64,000 bases of DNA, taken from Gnetum montanum. Its lineage: Eukaryota; Streptophyta; Gnetopsida; Gnetales; Gnetaceae. The notes below the pieces were generated by a model. That model saw only the letters and a list, made by a program, of their open reading frames with translations. It was not told where the DNA came from and did no database searches. This document shows positions 1 through 9,823 of the stretch, in pieces. A program made the translations under genes and the position numbers. Numbering within the stretch: position 1 is the first letter of the stretch; the number at the start of each line of letters is the position of its first letter. Location of the stretch: NCBI GenBank assembly GCA_015680685.1, contig MNCI01018931.1, forward strand, positions 50,971 to 114,970. Direction: 5' to 3'.

Positions 1-1145
1 AGAAGATGTGTTTTGGCTATTAGTTTTAGAATTTCATTAAGCAGAGCATTCCATCATTGGATGAACTTCTGCACTAGTTCAAGGGACCCTTGCTTAACCT
101 TGGTATTAAGTTTCAAGTTGTACTTGAAACAATAAATGAACTATGCAATTAATTCTTCCAGAGAAGATATAGATCCTCTTAGCAAGGCACAATACCAGTC
201 AAGGGCTTTTCCTATAAGAGACATAGGAAAAAATTCTCATGATCATATGTGGCCATGCTTGTAATAGCAAGCACTCAAATCGAAAGGTTACAAGATGAGA
301 GTTTGGATTACCCTCATCATTATACTTCATAAATTATGGTATAGGGACATAAGGGGGAAGAGTTAGAGGTGGGACTATAGAACTAATGGAATCATCTTAA
401 TATAAATCCATGATTTTCATGGTCTGGGATGTAGATTCTTTGAGCCTCTTTAACTATTCAATTAAGTCCTAGATCATCTAGAAGGCTTGATCCAGGCCCT
501 GGGATGCCCCTATCAATTGTGGCATTTTTACAAAAGGCTGTAGCATCAATTGGAAGGCCTATGACCTTACTATCAATTGTGGCACTGAAGGGAAAGGTTG
601 TGTTATCATAGTGGTCGATGGGCCAAACAAAGAGAAAGACGTTTGTGTCGATATCTAGGGCACAAACAGGATGAAAGGAGTGTGTGACCCCTGAGTTATT
701 TGAGGTTCCATGATGGGCCCCATATGGGTAGGTAAAGGGTTGGTAGTAGTAACAACCACCAATGATGGTTGAATAGATCAACATGGGATGGTGAACAACA
801 TGGAAGAATGGAAGGCTGTGGGTTACAACACCAATTGTGTTTGATGCGTGACTATGACTTGTGTGGGCCCAAACATGGTTGAGTAAGAAGGGATAGAGGA
901 TTGGGGTATTTGGGTGGGCACTGTGGCCTTGGGGGTTTCTTGTTGGAAAAGTGCACCCAGAATATTCTCATGTTCAAATTCTACTCTGAACTCATCCTCT
1001 TCCTCTTACCACTCATCTAAGCTAGCTTTACTACCCACTTCATCCATCTCAATTAATTGAGATAGGATGCATGCATGAGTTTCTTTGAGAGGTATTTGGT
1101 GATATGAGGAAGGAATATACTCCTTCCCATCTCGATGTATAAGCT
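1..1145 (-). pseudogene. Relic Ty3/gypsy gag fragment, cut by window edge
   Basis: Read on the minus strand, about positions 240 to 190 encode the retrotransposon gag core motif GKALDWYCALLRG, followed by a segment resembling the usual 'EELIAxF..CFKYNLKLNTKVKQGSLEL' gag helix region with in-frame stops. Such a capsid-type domain packages element RNA in virus-like particles. Upstream in its own orientation (about 784 to 458) lies a Tyr/Pro-rich stretch, as in the spacer parts of the other gags here. No pol and no LTR of this copy can be assigned; the rest lies beyond position 1. It is diverged from the gags of elements A to E, so it is probably a different gypsy lineage. The 5' limit at 1145 is approximate. 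Confidence 0.6.
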
Positions 1146-1834
1146 TGAATTCCCTCTTGCTTCCATGCAAGGAATCAGCATGTCAACCTAAAATTGGCAC
1201 AAATGAAGTTGTGGTTTTCATTTATGAACGAGAAATCAAAACTTCATCCCCTAAGCCTCAAGAACTATCTACATTCAATCATAGCAAGGTCTTTGGGGTC
1301 ATATACCCTCATAGCTTGTTGGTTGGACCCATCATTAGTGAAGTTGAAGGGAAGGGAAAAATGGTGGATTGGTTGAATGACATGTTGAAAATGTAGTTTT
1401 TGGATTTTTTACTATTTTAGTAAAAATAAAATAAGTGATATAATCCACTAACGTAGTTGACCAAAAATGGAAATACAACAAAAAATTGCTACCAAGTGGT
1501 GAAAATGGGAAAAACATTGTCTATTTTATCACAGGTGAAATTAGGTTACTATTATAGCTACTGTGACTACTATAACTACTATGACTATTATAACTACTAT
1601 GACTACTATAACTACTACACAGTAGATGATTGTGTATTGTGTAGTAGAAAAAAAATGTGACAGTTTAGAAAAGATGATTTTGGCCAAGAATCTAGGCACA
1701 AGCCCTCCTTCTAGCACCAAAAAATTGTTGAACCTAGAAATTTTAGTTCTTTGAATGGAAACCAAAAGTCCCAAGCATCGAAATAGTTTTAACCTTAAAT
1801 CCCAAGGGCCTCTAGAAATGGGATTCAAGGTGCC
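1146..1834. other. Unassigned stretch between gag relic and inverted repeat
   Basis: Apart from the short tandem repeat listed separately, I recognise no gene. It may be the 5' untranslated leader or LTR of the minus-strand relic at 1-1145, but I could not find convincing LTR ends or a primer-binding site. Short open frames here look like chance. Confidence 0.4.
1551..1618. repeat. Short ACTACTATA/ACTACTATG tandem repeat
   Basis: About seven to eight imperfect 9-base units alternating CTACTATAA and CTACTATGA. It creates a spurious Tyr-rich frame on the plus strand (YYDYYNYYDYYNYY). A simple minisatellite, not a gene. Confidence 0.8.
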
Positions 1835-2435
1835 TTGGACAGTATGGTTGATCACCCAAGGCCTTACAAAAGTGTAAATGAAAATGGCAATGAAAATGTA
1901 AAAATGTAAACAAAATAAAAAATGAAAGCATAAATGGAAATGAAGTTGAAGTTATAGATCTGAAATGAAAATAGGCATAAAAATGAAAACATAAACTAAA
2001 ATTTTCATAACATGAACTATAACTTTATTTAAATGAAAAATAAATAATAAGGTTCACAAAGTATAGATTTTGTGCCAAAAGCACAAGAAGTTGTTTGCAG
2101 GAGCTTGAGGTCCATTGAAGAAGGTAGGTTGTGTTCCACATCAACTCCATGATCTGGATTCTTCCTAACTCCCATTTTCAACAACTCCTTGTCATTTTCC
2201 ACCAAGATCAGCAATGTGGTCACGAAAATGGTATTTCACTTCTGGTGTAATGGCAATACTTGGGACTCTTTGTACCTAGTGTAGTACTAATTTTGCTACC
2301 AAAGTGAAAAACAAGGTTGCAAAAGGCTTTTCTGGTTGTGAAAATGGAAAAATGCAGTTCCATATGTGAAGGTTCAAAATGAAATAAAGTGTCTATGTTG
2401 GGATTTTATAGGGTGGATTTGAATATTTTTGGAGC
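1835..2435 (-). repeat. Left arm of large diverged inverted repeat
   Basis: The reverse complement of this stretch aligns by eye with 3155-3735. Landmarks paired between arms: CTTGGGTGATC at about 1845 and 3715; ACTTCTTGTGC at about 2085 and 3505; the segment around 2290-2430 with about 3330-3160 (shared words AAAGGGGTTGC/ACAAGGTTGC, TATGTTGGG/TACGTTTGGG, TATTTTTGG). All pairs share a centre near 2790, so this is one long palindrome with an unpaired middle of about 700 bp. Arms are clearly diverged (I estimate roughly 70 to 75% identity, not computed). No coding domain is visible in it. It could be two head-to-head repeat copies or a foldback element. Confidence 0.65.
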
Positions 2436-3154
2436 TGTACACCATTGTTGTGATTGCTGACATATTGGTGTCAATTTGCAGGTGCAATGGTCATCCATTC
2501 TCAGCATAGTTTCCATTTATACTAATTTTGGAATATTGTAGCCACCAAAACCCATCCATTTACTATAAATAGTAAACAAAATTTTATGACTATGTTGGCA
2601 CCATCCTTACTATATACAATCAATTCCAATATTAGCAAATGCTACAAATTTTGCTATCATGTTGATATTGTAGTCCCATTGCTACTATAGCTACTGAAAA
2701 CTTAGATGACTACATTGGAGTTGGAAGATTGGGAATGGAAAGATCCCAATAATTCCAACACTACATCTTCATTGGGTTTTGATTTTGGATCTTTATGGTG
2801 ACTACGTTGGGTTGAAAATGGAAAATCCCATCAACTTCATCTGCATTAGGGCATGGGGGGGGTAGATGGCTTCAACATAGTTGAGGCTATACCCCTACAA
2901 AAACCCATGAAAATGCCAATTTTTGTCATTCCCAAGGAATTTTTGACCTTCCCAAGCCCAAATATAGATAAGAGGTACCTTTTTCCACTTGGAAAGTGAG
3001 GCAATAGTGACTTTTAAGGTAATTTTTAGCCCCAAAAGCCAAAGTATGCAAGATTGTAACTCCTAGACTACAAATCTTACATTTACAATGAAATCTTGCC
3101 TCAAGTTAGGAAATGAAGGTTATAAACATGAATTTTTTATGGTGTTTCATCCAA
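2436..3154. other. Spacer of the inverted repeat, no gene seen
   Basis: About 720 bp between the two arms. It has several CTACRTTGG words (about 2709, 2811) and AT-rich non-coding sequence. I could not extend arm pairing into it and see no reading frame or RNA gene. Confidence 0.5.
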
Positions 3155-3735
3155 AAATAACAATTCCATATTTATAAAACCCAAACGTAGATACCTTATT
3201 CCAATTTTGGATTTTGAAGCATCTTCCATAGCTCAAAAAGAGCAATTGAGCATTTTCCATAACCAAGAGCCTTTGCACCTTGCAACCCCTTTGGCAGTGA
3301 AAACTAGTATCTACGTTGGGCACAGTGAATCCCACATAATACCATCACACCAAAGGTAGAACACCAACCCATAACCACATATTGTTGATCCTGGTGGAAA
3401 CTAGTGTGAAGTTACCGGAAACTGGAGCTAGGAAGCATCCGAATTGTGGAGTCCAAAGTGTAGACCACAGGCTCCAATAGACTTCAAACTCTTTCAAGAA
3501 ACTTCTTGTGCACTCAGCACACAATCTGTACTTCTTGAACCTACTACTTTATTTTCAAATTTCAATAATGTTATGGTTCATTTGTTTTGCATATCTAAGT
3601 TTCACATTTTCATTTTTATTTCATTTTCCATTTCGAACCTACAATTCCATTTCCACTTACATTTCCATTTTCATTTATATTTATGTGGCTATTTTGCACT
3701 TTCGTAAGTCCTTGGGTGATCTTATGTCAAGAATC
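3155..3735 (+). repeat. Right arm of large diverged inverted repeat
   Basis: Partner of 1835-2435. Its outer end is next to a 15-bp direct repeat GATCTTATGTCAAGA at 3718-3732 and 3760-3774, after which sequence matching the 3' half of element A's LTR begins. The insertion or rearrangement that made the palindrome therefore replaced the first part of the A 5' LTR. Confidence 0.65.
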
Positions 3736-3774
3736 TTTAACAATTGATCACTTATTATTGATCTTATGTCAAGA

Positions 3775-4263
3775 TTTATTGCTTTCTTAATTAATCTCTC
3801 TCTACCTTCCTCTCCTATCCTTGTTATTAAATGCAAAATGAGTACAACTTAATCACAAGCATTTAAGTGTGACTACTTGGTATCCCAGTAGCGTACCTAG
3901 GACATGCACTTGGTAATCCCAGTAGTAGTACATGAGGTCCAAGATGTGTACAGATGATTAAGGATGGATGCTCATTGCACTTAGGCTAGCTTATACTCTC
4001 TTCACCCTTTCCCTCTTAGTTAAAATAAAGTTACTTTCCATTGCCTCTAAGAGTAGCACTAGTCTAGGACCACATCATACACCTCACTCTAGACTAAACC
4101 ATACGTGACAAAGTAAATACTAGTCCAAGTGGGAAGACAGTGAACTGTGATCAACGAGTAACTATCTAGATGCCACAACTAGCCCATCTTCGGAGTTCAA
4201 CTGAATCGTGCATGAATGCTCGTATTCGTATGGTTGAGAGTAGGGGTACCTCTCCACTCATCA
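3775..4263 (+). repeat. Element A 5' LTR, 3' half only
   Basis: It matches the A 3' LTR from about 12131 to 12238 and then 21551 to 21929, including the words TACTTGGTATCCCAGTAG and GGTTGAG.GTAGGGGTACCTC, and ends CTCATCA at 4263 directly before the primer-binding site. The first 400 to 500 bp (U3 with its promoter and palindromes) is missing, replaced by the inverted-repeat region. It also preserves the uninterrupted target sequence that B later hit in the other LTR copy. Confidence 0.8.
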
Positions 4264-4283
4264 TTGGCACTATTGCTAGGGAC
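4264..4283 (+). other. Primer-binding site, element A
   Basis: TTGGCACTATTGCTAGGGAC directly follows the LTR end. It is a mutated version of the TTGGCGCCGTTGCCGGGGA-type site that plant Athila/Tat gypsy elements are known to use with tRNA-Asp. Confidence 0.7.
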
Positions 4284-4399
4284 TTTGTTAGCTATTTAGA
4301 CTAGTTATATCATACAAGATTGCTATAACAAGTATTAATGATATATCCTTTAGAAAAAAATTCAATTCAATTCAATTAAGTCACACACCACTGACAACA

Positions 4400-6723
4400 A
4401 TGTCTCTCTCACAAGACTATGCTAATGCCACAACTAGTGAGGCAATTCATTAGAGAACCAAAAAATTATATGATGAAGACAAAGTTTGGAGCACTCAACT
4501 TTATTTAGGAATTCCATATGTTCTTGAGTATTCCAACAATACTCAAGGATTCTTGTCAACCAACTCTTACACCTCTAGTAAGGATGGGACACCCCATAGA
4601 ACGAGGAGGCCCAAAAGGCCTAGGCCCTTCTCAATAACTAACAAGAATCTGTTGGGGGATGACTGGAAAACTTATCAAAGTTAGGATAAGTTTTTTAGTT
4701 CTTTCTCTTCCTCTACTCCTTCAACATCAAATTGTGACACGGATGACTATCTTTCAAGGGATCGGCATAGAACTAAAAATCAAGCTCACAAAGAAAATCA
4801 AGAATGCCTACATGAACAAGGACAACATCATCTAAACTCACAAACTCACAACCTACTTAATGATGATGAACCCCTGCTGGACACTAAGAGCCTAATGCCT
4901 ATACAAGAGGCCATTCGAATATCTTGCAAGAATCACAAAGAAAGCCATCTACCCAGGCTTGATTTAAATAACTTTCCCAAGTTTTCAAGAGGCTATGATT
5001 TAGATCTACAATAGCATATACAAGCCTTCTATGATGCTTATGTCTGGAATAATATCGATAATGGGTGGCAAAAACTTAAGCTCTTCCCTATGACACTCGT
5101 TGGCCAAGAAAAAGTATGGTACAGATCGTTAAAACCAAAATCAATCCGTAGTTGGCCAACAATGGTAGAACTCTTTACTGAATGATATCAAACCTATGCT
5201 AGAGTGTCGGCCTTGAGGAGAAAAATCCAAAATGGAAACAAGGGAAACATGAAACCTTGGACATGGCCTTAGAAAGACACTATTCTTTATTAAAAAAATA
5301 CCCAGGCCATGGATTCTCTAAGGAAAGGCTAATGTATCACATCATGGATGGGCTCTGTAATGAAATAAGGGAAACCCTATGGATGTATGCCTGAGGTCAA
5401 CTATACGAGCTACAAACCCATCAACTCCAAGAGCTTATTAAGTAGGTAGCAAAAGAAGAAGGAGAAATTGCTAAATGGGAGAATGTTGAAAACTCTCAAT
5501 GGGACCAAAATCTCGAATTTACAAAGGTTCATAACCATAAAGAGGAGAAATCAACTCACCTTGAGGAAGTGCAACTGTTCCTACCTTTGCCAATGCAATA
5601 ATCACTAGATGAAATCAAGGAAAAGATTAATAAGATGACAAAGTGGGTGCACAGAAAATATGGAGAATATGCTAACAATAGTAGATGTACAACTATGCCA
5701 AATCAAAAAATAGGATAAGACACCACACAACAATCAAAACAAAGGGTAGAATATAATAAGAATAAGAACTCAACTGTCAACTTCACATATCAATGCAACA
5801 TCTATCTGTACGATCACCCCAAAGGCCAATGCCCAATTTCGTCACATTTACATGAGCATTGGTGAGGAATGTTACATCCAAATTTTGTATAGAAATATCA
5901 GGTTCAACCACAATGGCAAAAGCCCCAGTTGTGGGGGAAGCCATCACCAACCCGACCATATCCTTTGTATGTCCCAACACCAAATGCTTACTATGTTCAA
6001 CACCTTGTTTCTCCAATCAGATCATCATCCTCTACTTCACCTCATCGTTATCATTCTCCAGAATACTATCCACTCATACCCTCTCCACCAAGATCACCAC
6101 CTCATGTACCTTACACTTTCCCTTAACAACAATATTCTCATCCTTCACCTCCTTCTACATCGCCATCAATTGTACCAGAAGGTTTTGCACCACAGCACCA
6201 ACCTATGAATGCCACTTGTGCTACTACTGTCAACAACAGTGGAAGTACTCAAAAGTGCCCTTTCTTGAGGCATGGCCATAGAAAGAAGCAGCACGATGCT
6301 AAAGCCACTGCATCTCCCAAATCAGCACAAGTTCAATGTTGTGATGCATCCTTCTCCTCATACTCAACACCTCGTGTTATCTTATCAGGGCCACCAATCA
6401 ATACTCCAACAACTATGTGGCCCAATGAATATAACCAAAAAGGGGGGCACATTGATCCTTGCATGCTATCTTACAGTCAAGGATTCCATAGCGAGGTAGC
6501 TCCTTATCCCATGACCCCATCATATAACCTACCCCACTATGTCTATTATGGTCGAGTGTGTGAACCCCAATATGGGTACATTCCAAACACCACATCAAAA
6601 GACACCCAATGGGTTGAATATGACCAGGCCCCAATATTTCCAACATGGATGGATCCTAATCTTCCATTTATTAATTCTATCCATGCTCAACCGATTAGTT
6701 ATGGGGTATATCCTCCATTCTAA
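4400..6723 (+). pseudogene. Element A gag, decayed
   Basis: A frame from ATG 4400 (MSLSQDYANATTSEAIH) runs with stops through the gag core around 4920-5220, with recognisable NFPKFSRGYD, HIQAFYDAY, WQKLKLFPMTLVG and WYRSLKPKSIRSW. These align with the gags of B, C and E. A knuckle-like CxIY..DHPKGQC motif lies near 5795-5830, followed by a Tyr/Pro-rich tail. The last 172 codons (6205-6723) are uninterrupted and also Pro/Tyr-rich. Gag forms the particle that packages element RNA. Several stops and at least two frame changes make it non-functional. The protease-RT-integrase block that follows gag in B and E is absent here. Confidence 0.7.
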
Positions 6724-8691
6724 CAAGAAAAATTAATAAATATTTTTCCTTTTCTTTAATTTTACAATTTTTTTTCAATTTTTCATCTTTTAATTTCTTA
6801 TTTTATCTTTTTATTTATTTTTTTATCTTTTCATCTTTTTATAAGTAATCTCATCTATGAATAAAGCACTCATGTGAATCGTTGGTTGAGGTATTTTTCT
6901 TTGCAATCAAGTCTCAAGTGACTAATTATTTCGATAGCGAGCCCACCACATCCACCCAACCATTCTATTAATAAGAGGTTCTACTCTAGGTATGATGATA
7001 TTTTTGACATCATTAAAACTTAAAGCAATTTTGTGCTCATTATACCCAAAGTGAAGAAGGATGGACCAAGAGGGAATGACCAGGGTGTGACATCAATGGG
7101 ACTTGTGGATTCTCTTTGGTGACATCTGTAGGAGTTACCATGCAGCCTGGTTGTACTAAGATCCTTGTAGATCTAATGAAAAATGGAAGTAAGAGTAATA
7201 GAGGCACTCACTCAAGAAAACCAATGCTATTCTAAGGGGTCCCACTAGAAATATATGCACCCATGCCTAAAGGTAGGTGGCTTCTCTAGATTAAGCATTC
7301 AAAAAAATCAAAAAAAATGAAGAAAAAGGAAAAATCAAGAGCCAAGTGCTGCAAAGCAATTCCGAATCACTCCTCCCTTGCACAAAATGCCAAGTGATCG
7401 TATGCCTTGCTGTCATGATGCTCTTATGATTGTCCATCATCAGATGAAATAATGCGATGTCACTGATCGAAGGAATGGACTTGGTCTTCATTTTGGAGCG
7501 ACAGGCTAATGGCATAGTAATCATGTTCTACACTCAAGATTCATTGTGCCCTGGGTCAGTTACCTCATGTCCCAAGCTCTACAATCCCCTCTACAATTCA
7601 CCTCATCTCATTGTCCATGTATGTGTGACTTGTGTCTTGTGTAGCATTGAATTCATACCTCATCATGGTGGTATCTACATGTGTGTGTTTTGTGGAACTG
7701 GTGTGGATTACATTTAACCCTTCTAGTGCCTACGAACATTTTAAGGTGTGGTTATGCAAGGGCATTATAGGTTGGAACCTACTTTGGGGAGGACCCACTT
7801 GAGTGATTTTTCTAATTTGTATTTGTTGCACATCACCACATCATTTTATGCCCTCCAAGTGCTACATTACCAATGTTATTCTTTCCCTTATCATCCTTTC
7901 GGTTTAACCGTTCCTATGTACCAAAACATATCCTTTTTCCTCATCCAGCTTATGAGTTTCATTGTTAGATCCTACCCCATTACACTTTTTGTGCCTTCTG
8001 GTCTCTTTAACAATACCTAGACTTTTTACATTGACCTTGAATCCTTCGTTTTTGGCCTTGAAATTTCAAAAATTCATCAATTTTTCTAAGTACCCTATTT
8101 TAAATACGCCACAATATCAGGTACCTGATATTGGGTCTAACACAATATCAGGGCCACGCTATTCGATACGCAATATCGCATCGACAAAAATTATATAAAT
8201 GGACGCCCCCCCCCCCCTCCTCCTTACGCACATCAACATCATTCTCAACTATTCATGCAGGAGATTTTTTCAAATTTTCTTCCACGAATTGTGACTTGCA
8301 CACCTCTTGGTCAACCAGCCATAACTTGCTCGCTAGTGCTCTAATTCTCATTTTGATTGAACCTACCTGAACCTAGAGTGTTCAGCTTAGTTGTGGGGGA
8401 AGGGTACACTCCAAATTGTGTATAATTTTTTTGAAATTCATCATCGCCCAAAGGAGGATACTATAAAGGGTAATTGATTATAAAAATGATAAACATATTG
8501 CCAAAAATAATCTTATCTCCTCACCTACATCAGGAAATTAAATATTGAAGTGACCTAGTCAAATTGGCCCAATATTAAAACTTTTAGGGGATATTTTAAC
8601 AAAATTTCTTAACTCTGAATCACACGAAATAAGAAAACGAACTCATTAAGGCAAGAAGTAAGGTATAACTTAACTTTTATTAGCAACCTTA
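6724..8691 (+). other. Element A long non-coding 3' module
   Basis: T-rich sequence follows gag (6724-6860). Around 7760-7800 is a conserved string, GGGCAT.A...CTACTTTGGGGAGGACCCAC, also found after integrase in B (about 19785-19818) and, on the other strand, in D (about 53978-54008). This module is thus shared by pol-bearing and pol-less members and sits between the structural genes and the env-position frame. A 12-C run lies at 8206-8217. No coding domain is recognised. Confidence 0.55.
8112..8200 (+). promoter_or_regulatory. Internal U3-like palindrome cluster with TATA box
   Basis: 8112-8133 is a perfect 22-bp palindrome with half-site CAATATCAGGT. ATATC-type sites start at 8113, 8127, 8144 and 8172, giving steps of 14, 17 and 28 bp, the same spacings seen in the U3 arrays of the LTRs. 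A TATA-like TTATATAAATGG follows at about 8190. The cluster lies about 520 bp before the ATG of the env-position frame. It could be an internal promoter or a leftover LTR fragment; R and U5 sequence do not follow it. Confidence 0.45.
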
Positions 8692-8718
8692 CTAATGATC
8701 AACCGCATGTGATTGCAG
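8692..8718 (+). promoter_or_regulatory. Putative 3' splice site before env-position frame (A)
   Basis: CTAAT at 8692-8696 fits a plant branch site, and the CAG at 8716-8718 abuts ATGG at 8719. The same arrangement occurs in B (20186-20209) and D (minus, 53606-53579). It would allow a spliced subgenomic mRNA for the downstream frame, as known for env-type genes of retroelements. The donor is not identified. Confidence 0.45.
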
Positions 8719-9716
8719 ATGGCCCCTAAACATGAACAATAAGAAGGACCCTCTTAAGGTGTGTCCAAGTGACCAAGGAGAGGAAAAGGCCAAGCATCTC
8801 CTAGGAAACGTGTAGAGCAAGAGGCACAATTGTTTAGCATCCATTAAGAGCCTTCTACTACTGTGCAGTTGGGATAGGAAGAAGAAAGAGCTGCTAAAGT
8901 GCCTGAACAGGAACAACATCTCACATTGCCCCTAGAATGCATGCAGGTAATCCTCAAAAGGTCCACGTCAGTAGCTGTGATCGTGGAATTGAAATTTGGA
9001 CCTTTCACGAAGTTCGCTCCTGAGGCTGTTAGGGACCAACTCAAAGGGTCTCTATTATGGTCCATCCTCTCTAAAACTAATGCTTGGTACTTAGGAGAAA
9101 CGTACCAATTTTGGCATAATAAAGTGGTGCCTGGTACTTAGGAGAAACATACCACAGTTTACATTTGTGATGTGTTTGTAGATTTTTCCACCAAGGCCAT
9201 TTCATAAATGTTGAACCTTCCGAATACAAGGCCAAAAGTTACTCACCTATCCACTTGCTCTGATGTTGATGCCCGAAGAATTTGGTTGGATAGGGTGTAT
9301 GGCAAAGAGGAAAGACATATGGGGAGTTGACACTAGAAGAAAGAATATATTTCAAAATTGGAAATTATCACATCTTCCCCATGAAAGGATTAAACACAAT
9401 CTTAATGTATGCGACAAGAGGAAGTGTGATATTGATGGGCAAGGTTAATGTTAACCTTCCCCATTTGTATCTCATCGAGATTTTGAGGCGGTTTGAAGAA
9501 CGTAAGACACAAAAGTTCATGTTGCCCTTTTCTTGTCTCATCAGGAAGCTGTGTAGGCATGCTGGAATTCTAGGGTACACTAATGACGTCCCCAAAAAAG
9601 CCCAAAATGCTTCATTCGCTGAATTACTAAGCCACCAGCCTAAAGGAAGAGTGTTGGTGAGACACTGGAGCCAGAATAAGACTAGAAAATGGGGCCCACT
9701 GCAACTGAAACTATAG
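8719..9716 (+). pseudogene. Plant-transposon-protein-like domain (PF20167-type), decayed
   Basis: The frame starts MAPKHEQ right after the CAG acceptor and holds several stops. It contains FGPFTKFAPEAVRDQLKG and DARRIWLDRVYGKEERHMGS, then a one-base shift near 9324 leads into ERIYFKIGNYHIFPMKGLN, VNLPHLYLIEILRRF and LPFSCLIRKLCRHAGI, ending at 9716. The last part resembles the domain known as 'putative plant transposon protein', which accompanies Athila-like gypsy elements. I judged this by eye from the pattern 'inL..li...i....k...LPfp.LI.kLC..AGV'. Its biochemical role is not established. It sits where env-like genes sit in Athila elements. Intact length would be about 330 residues. Confidence 0.55.
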
Positions 9717-9823
9717 GGCCTAGCCAACTCCCAAGTATAGGGCCCATTCAACAGCAAGGAGTAGGTCCTAGCATGAGCTAGCAAGACCAACCACTACCAT
9801 CGCCACAAGATTATTGATCATCA

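Noticed and set aside
1441-1510. CTTGGTAGCAATTTTTTG on the minus strand as primer-binding site of the relic at 1-1145
   Set aside because: Only a partial match to known primer sites and no LTR end beside it.
1541-1855. 104-codon minus-strand frame rich in Val/Ile
   Set aside because: Produced by the ACTACTATA tandem repeat; low complexity.
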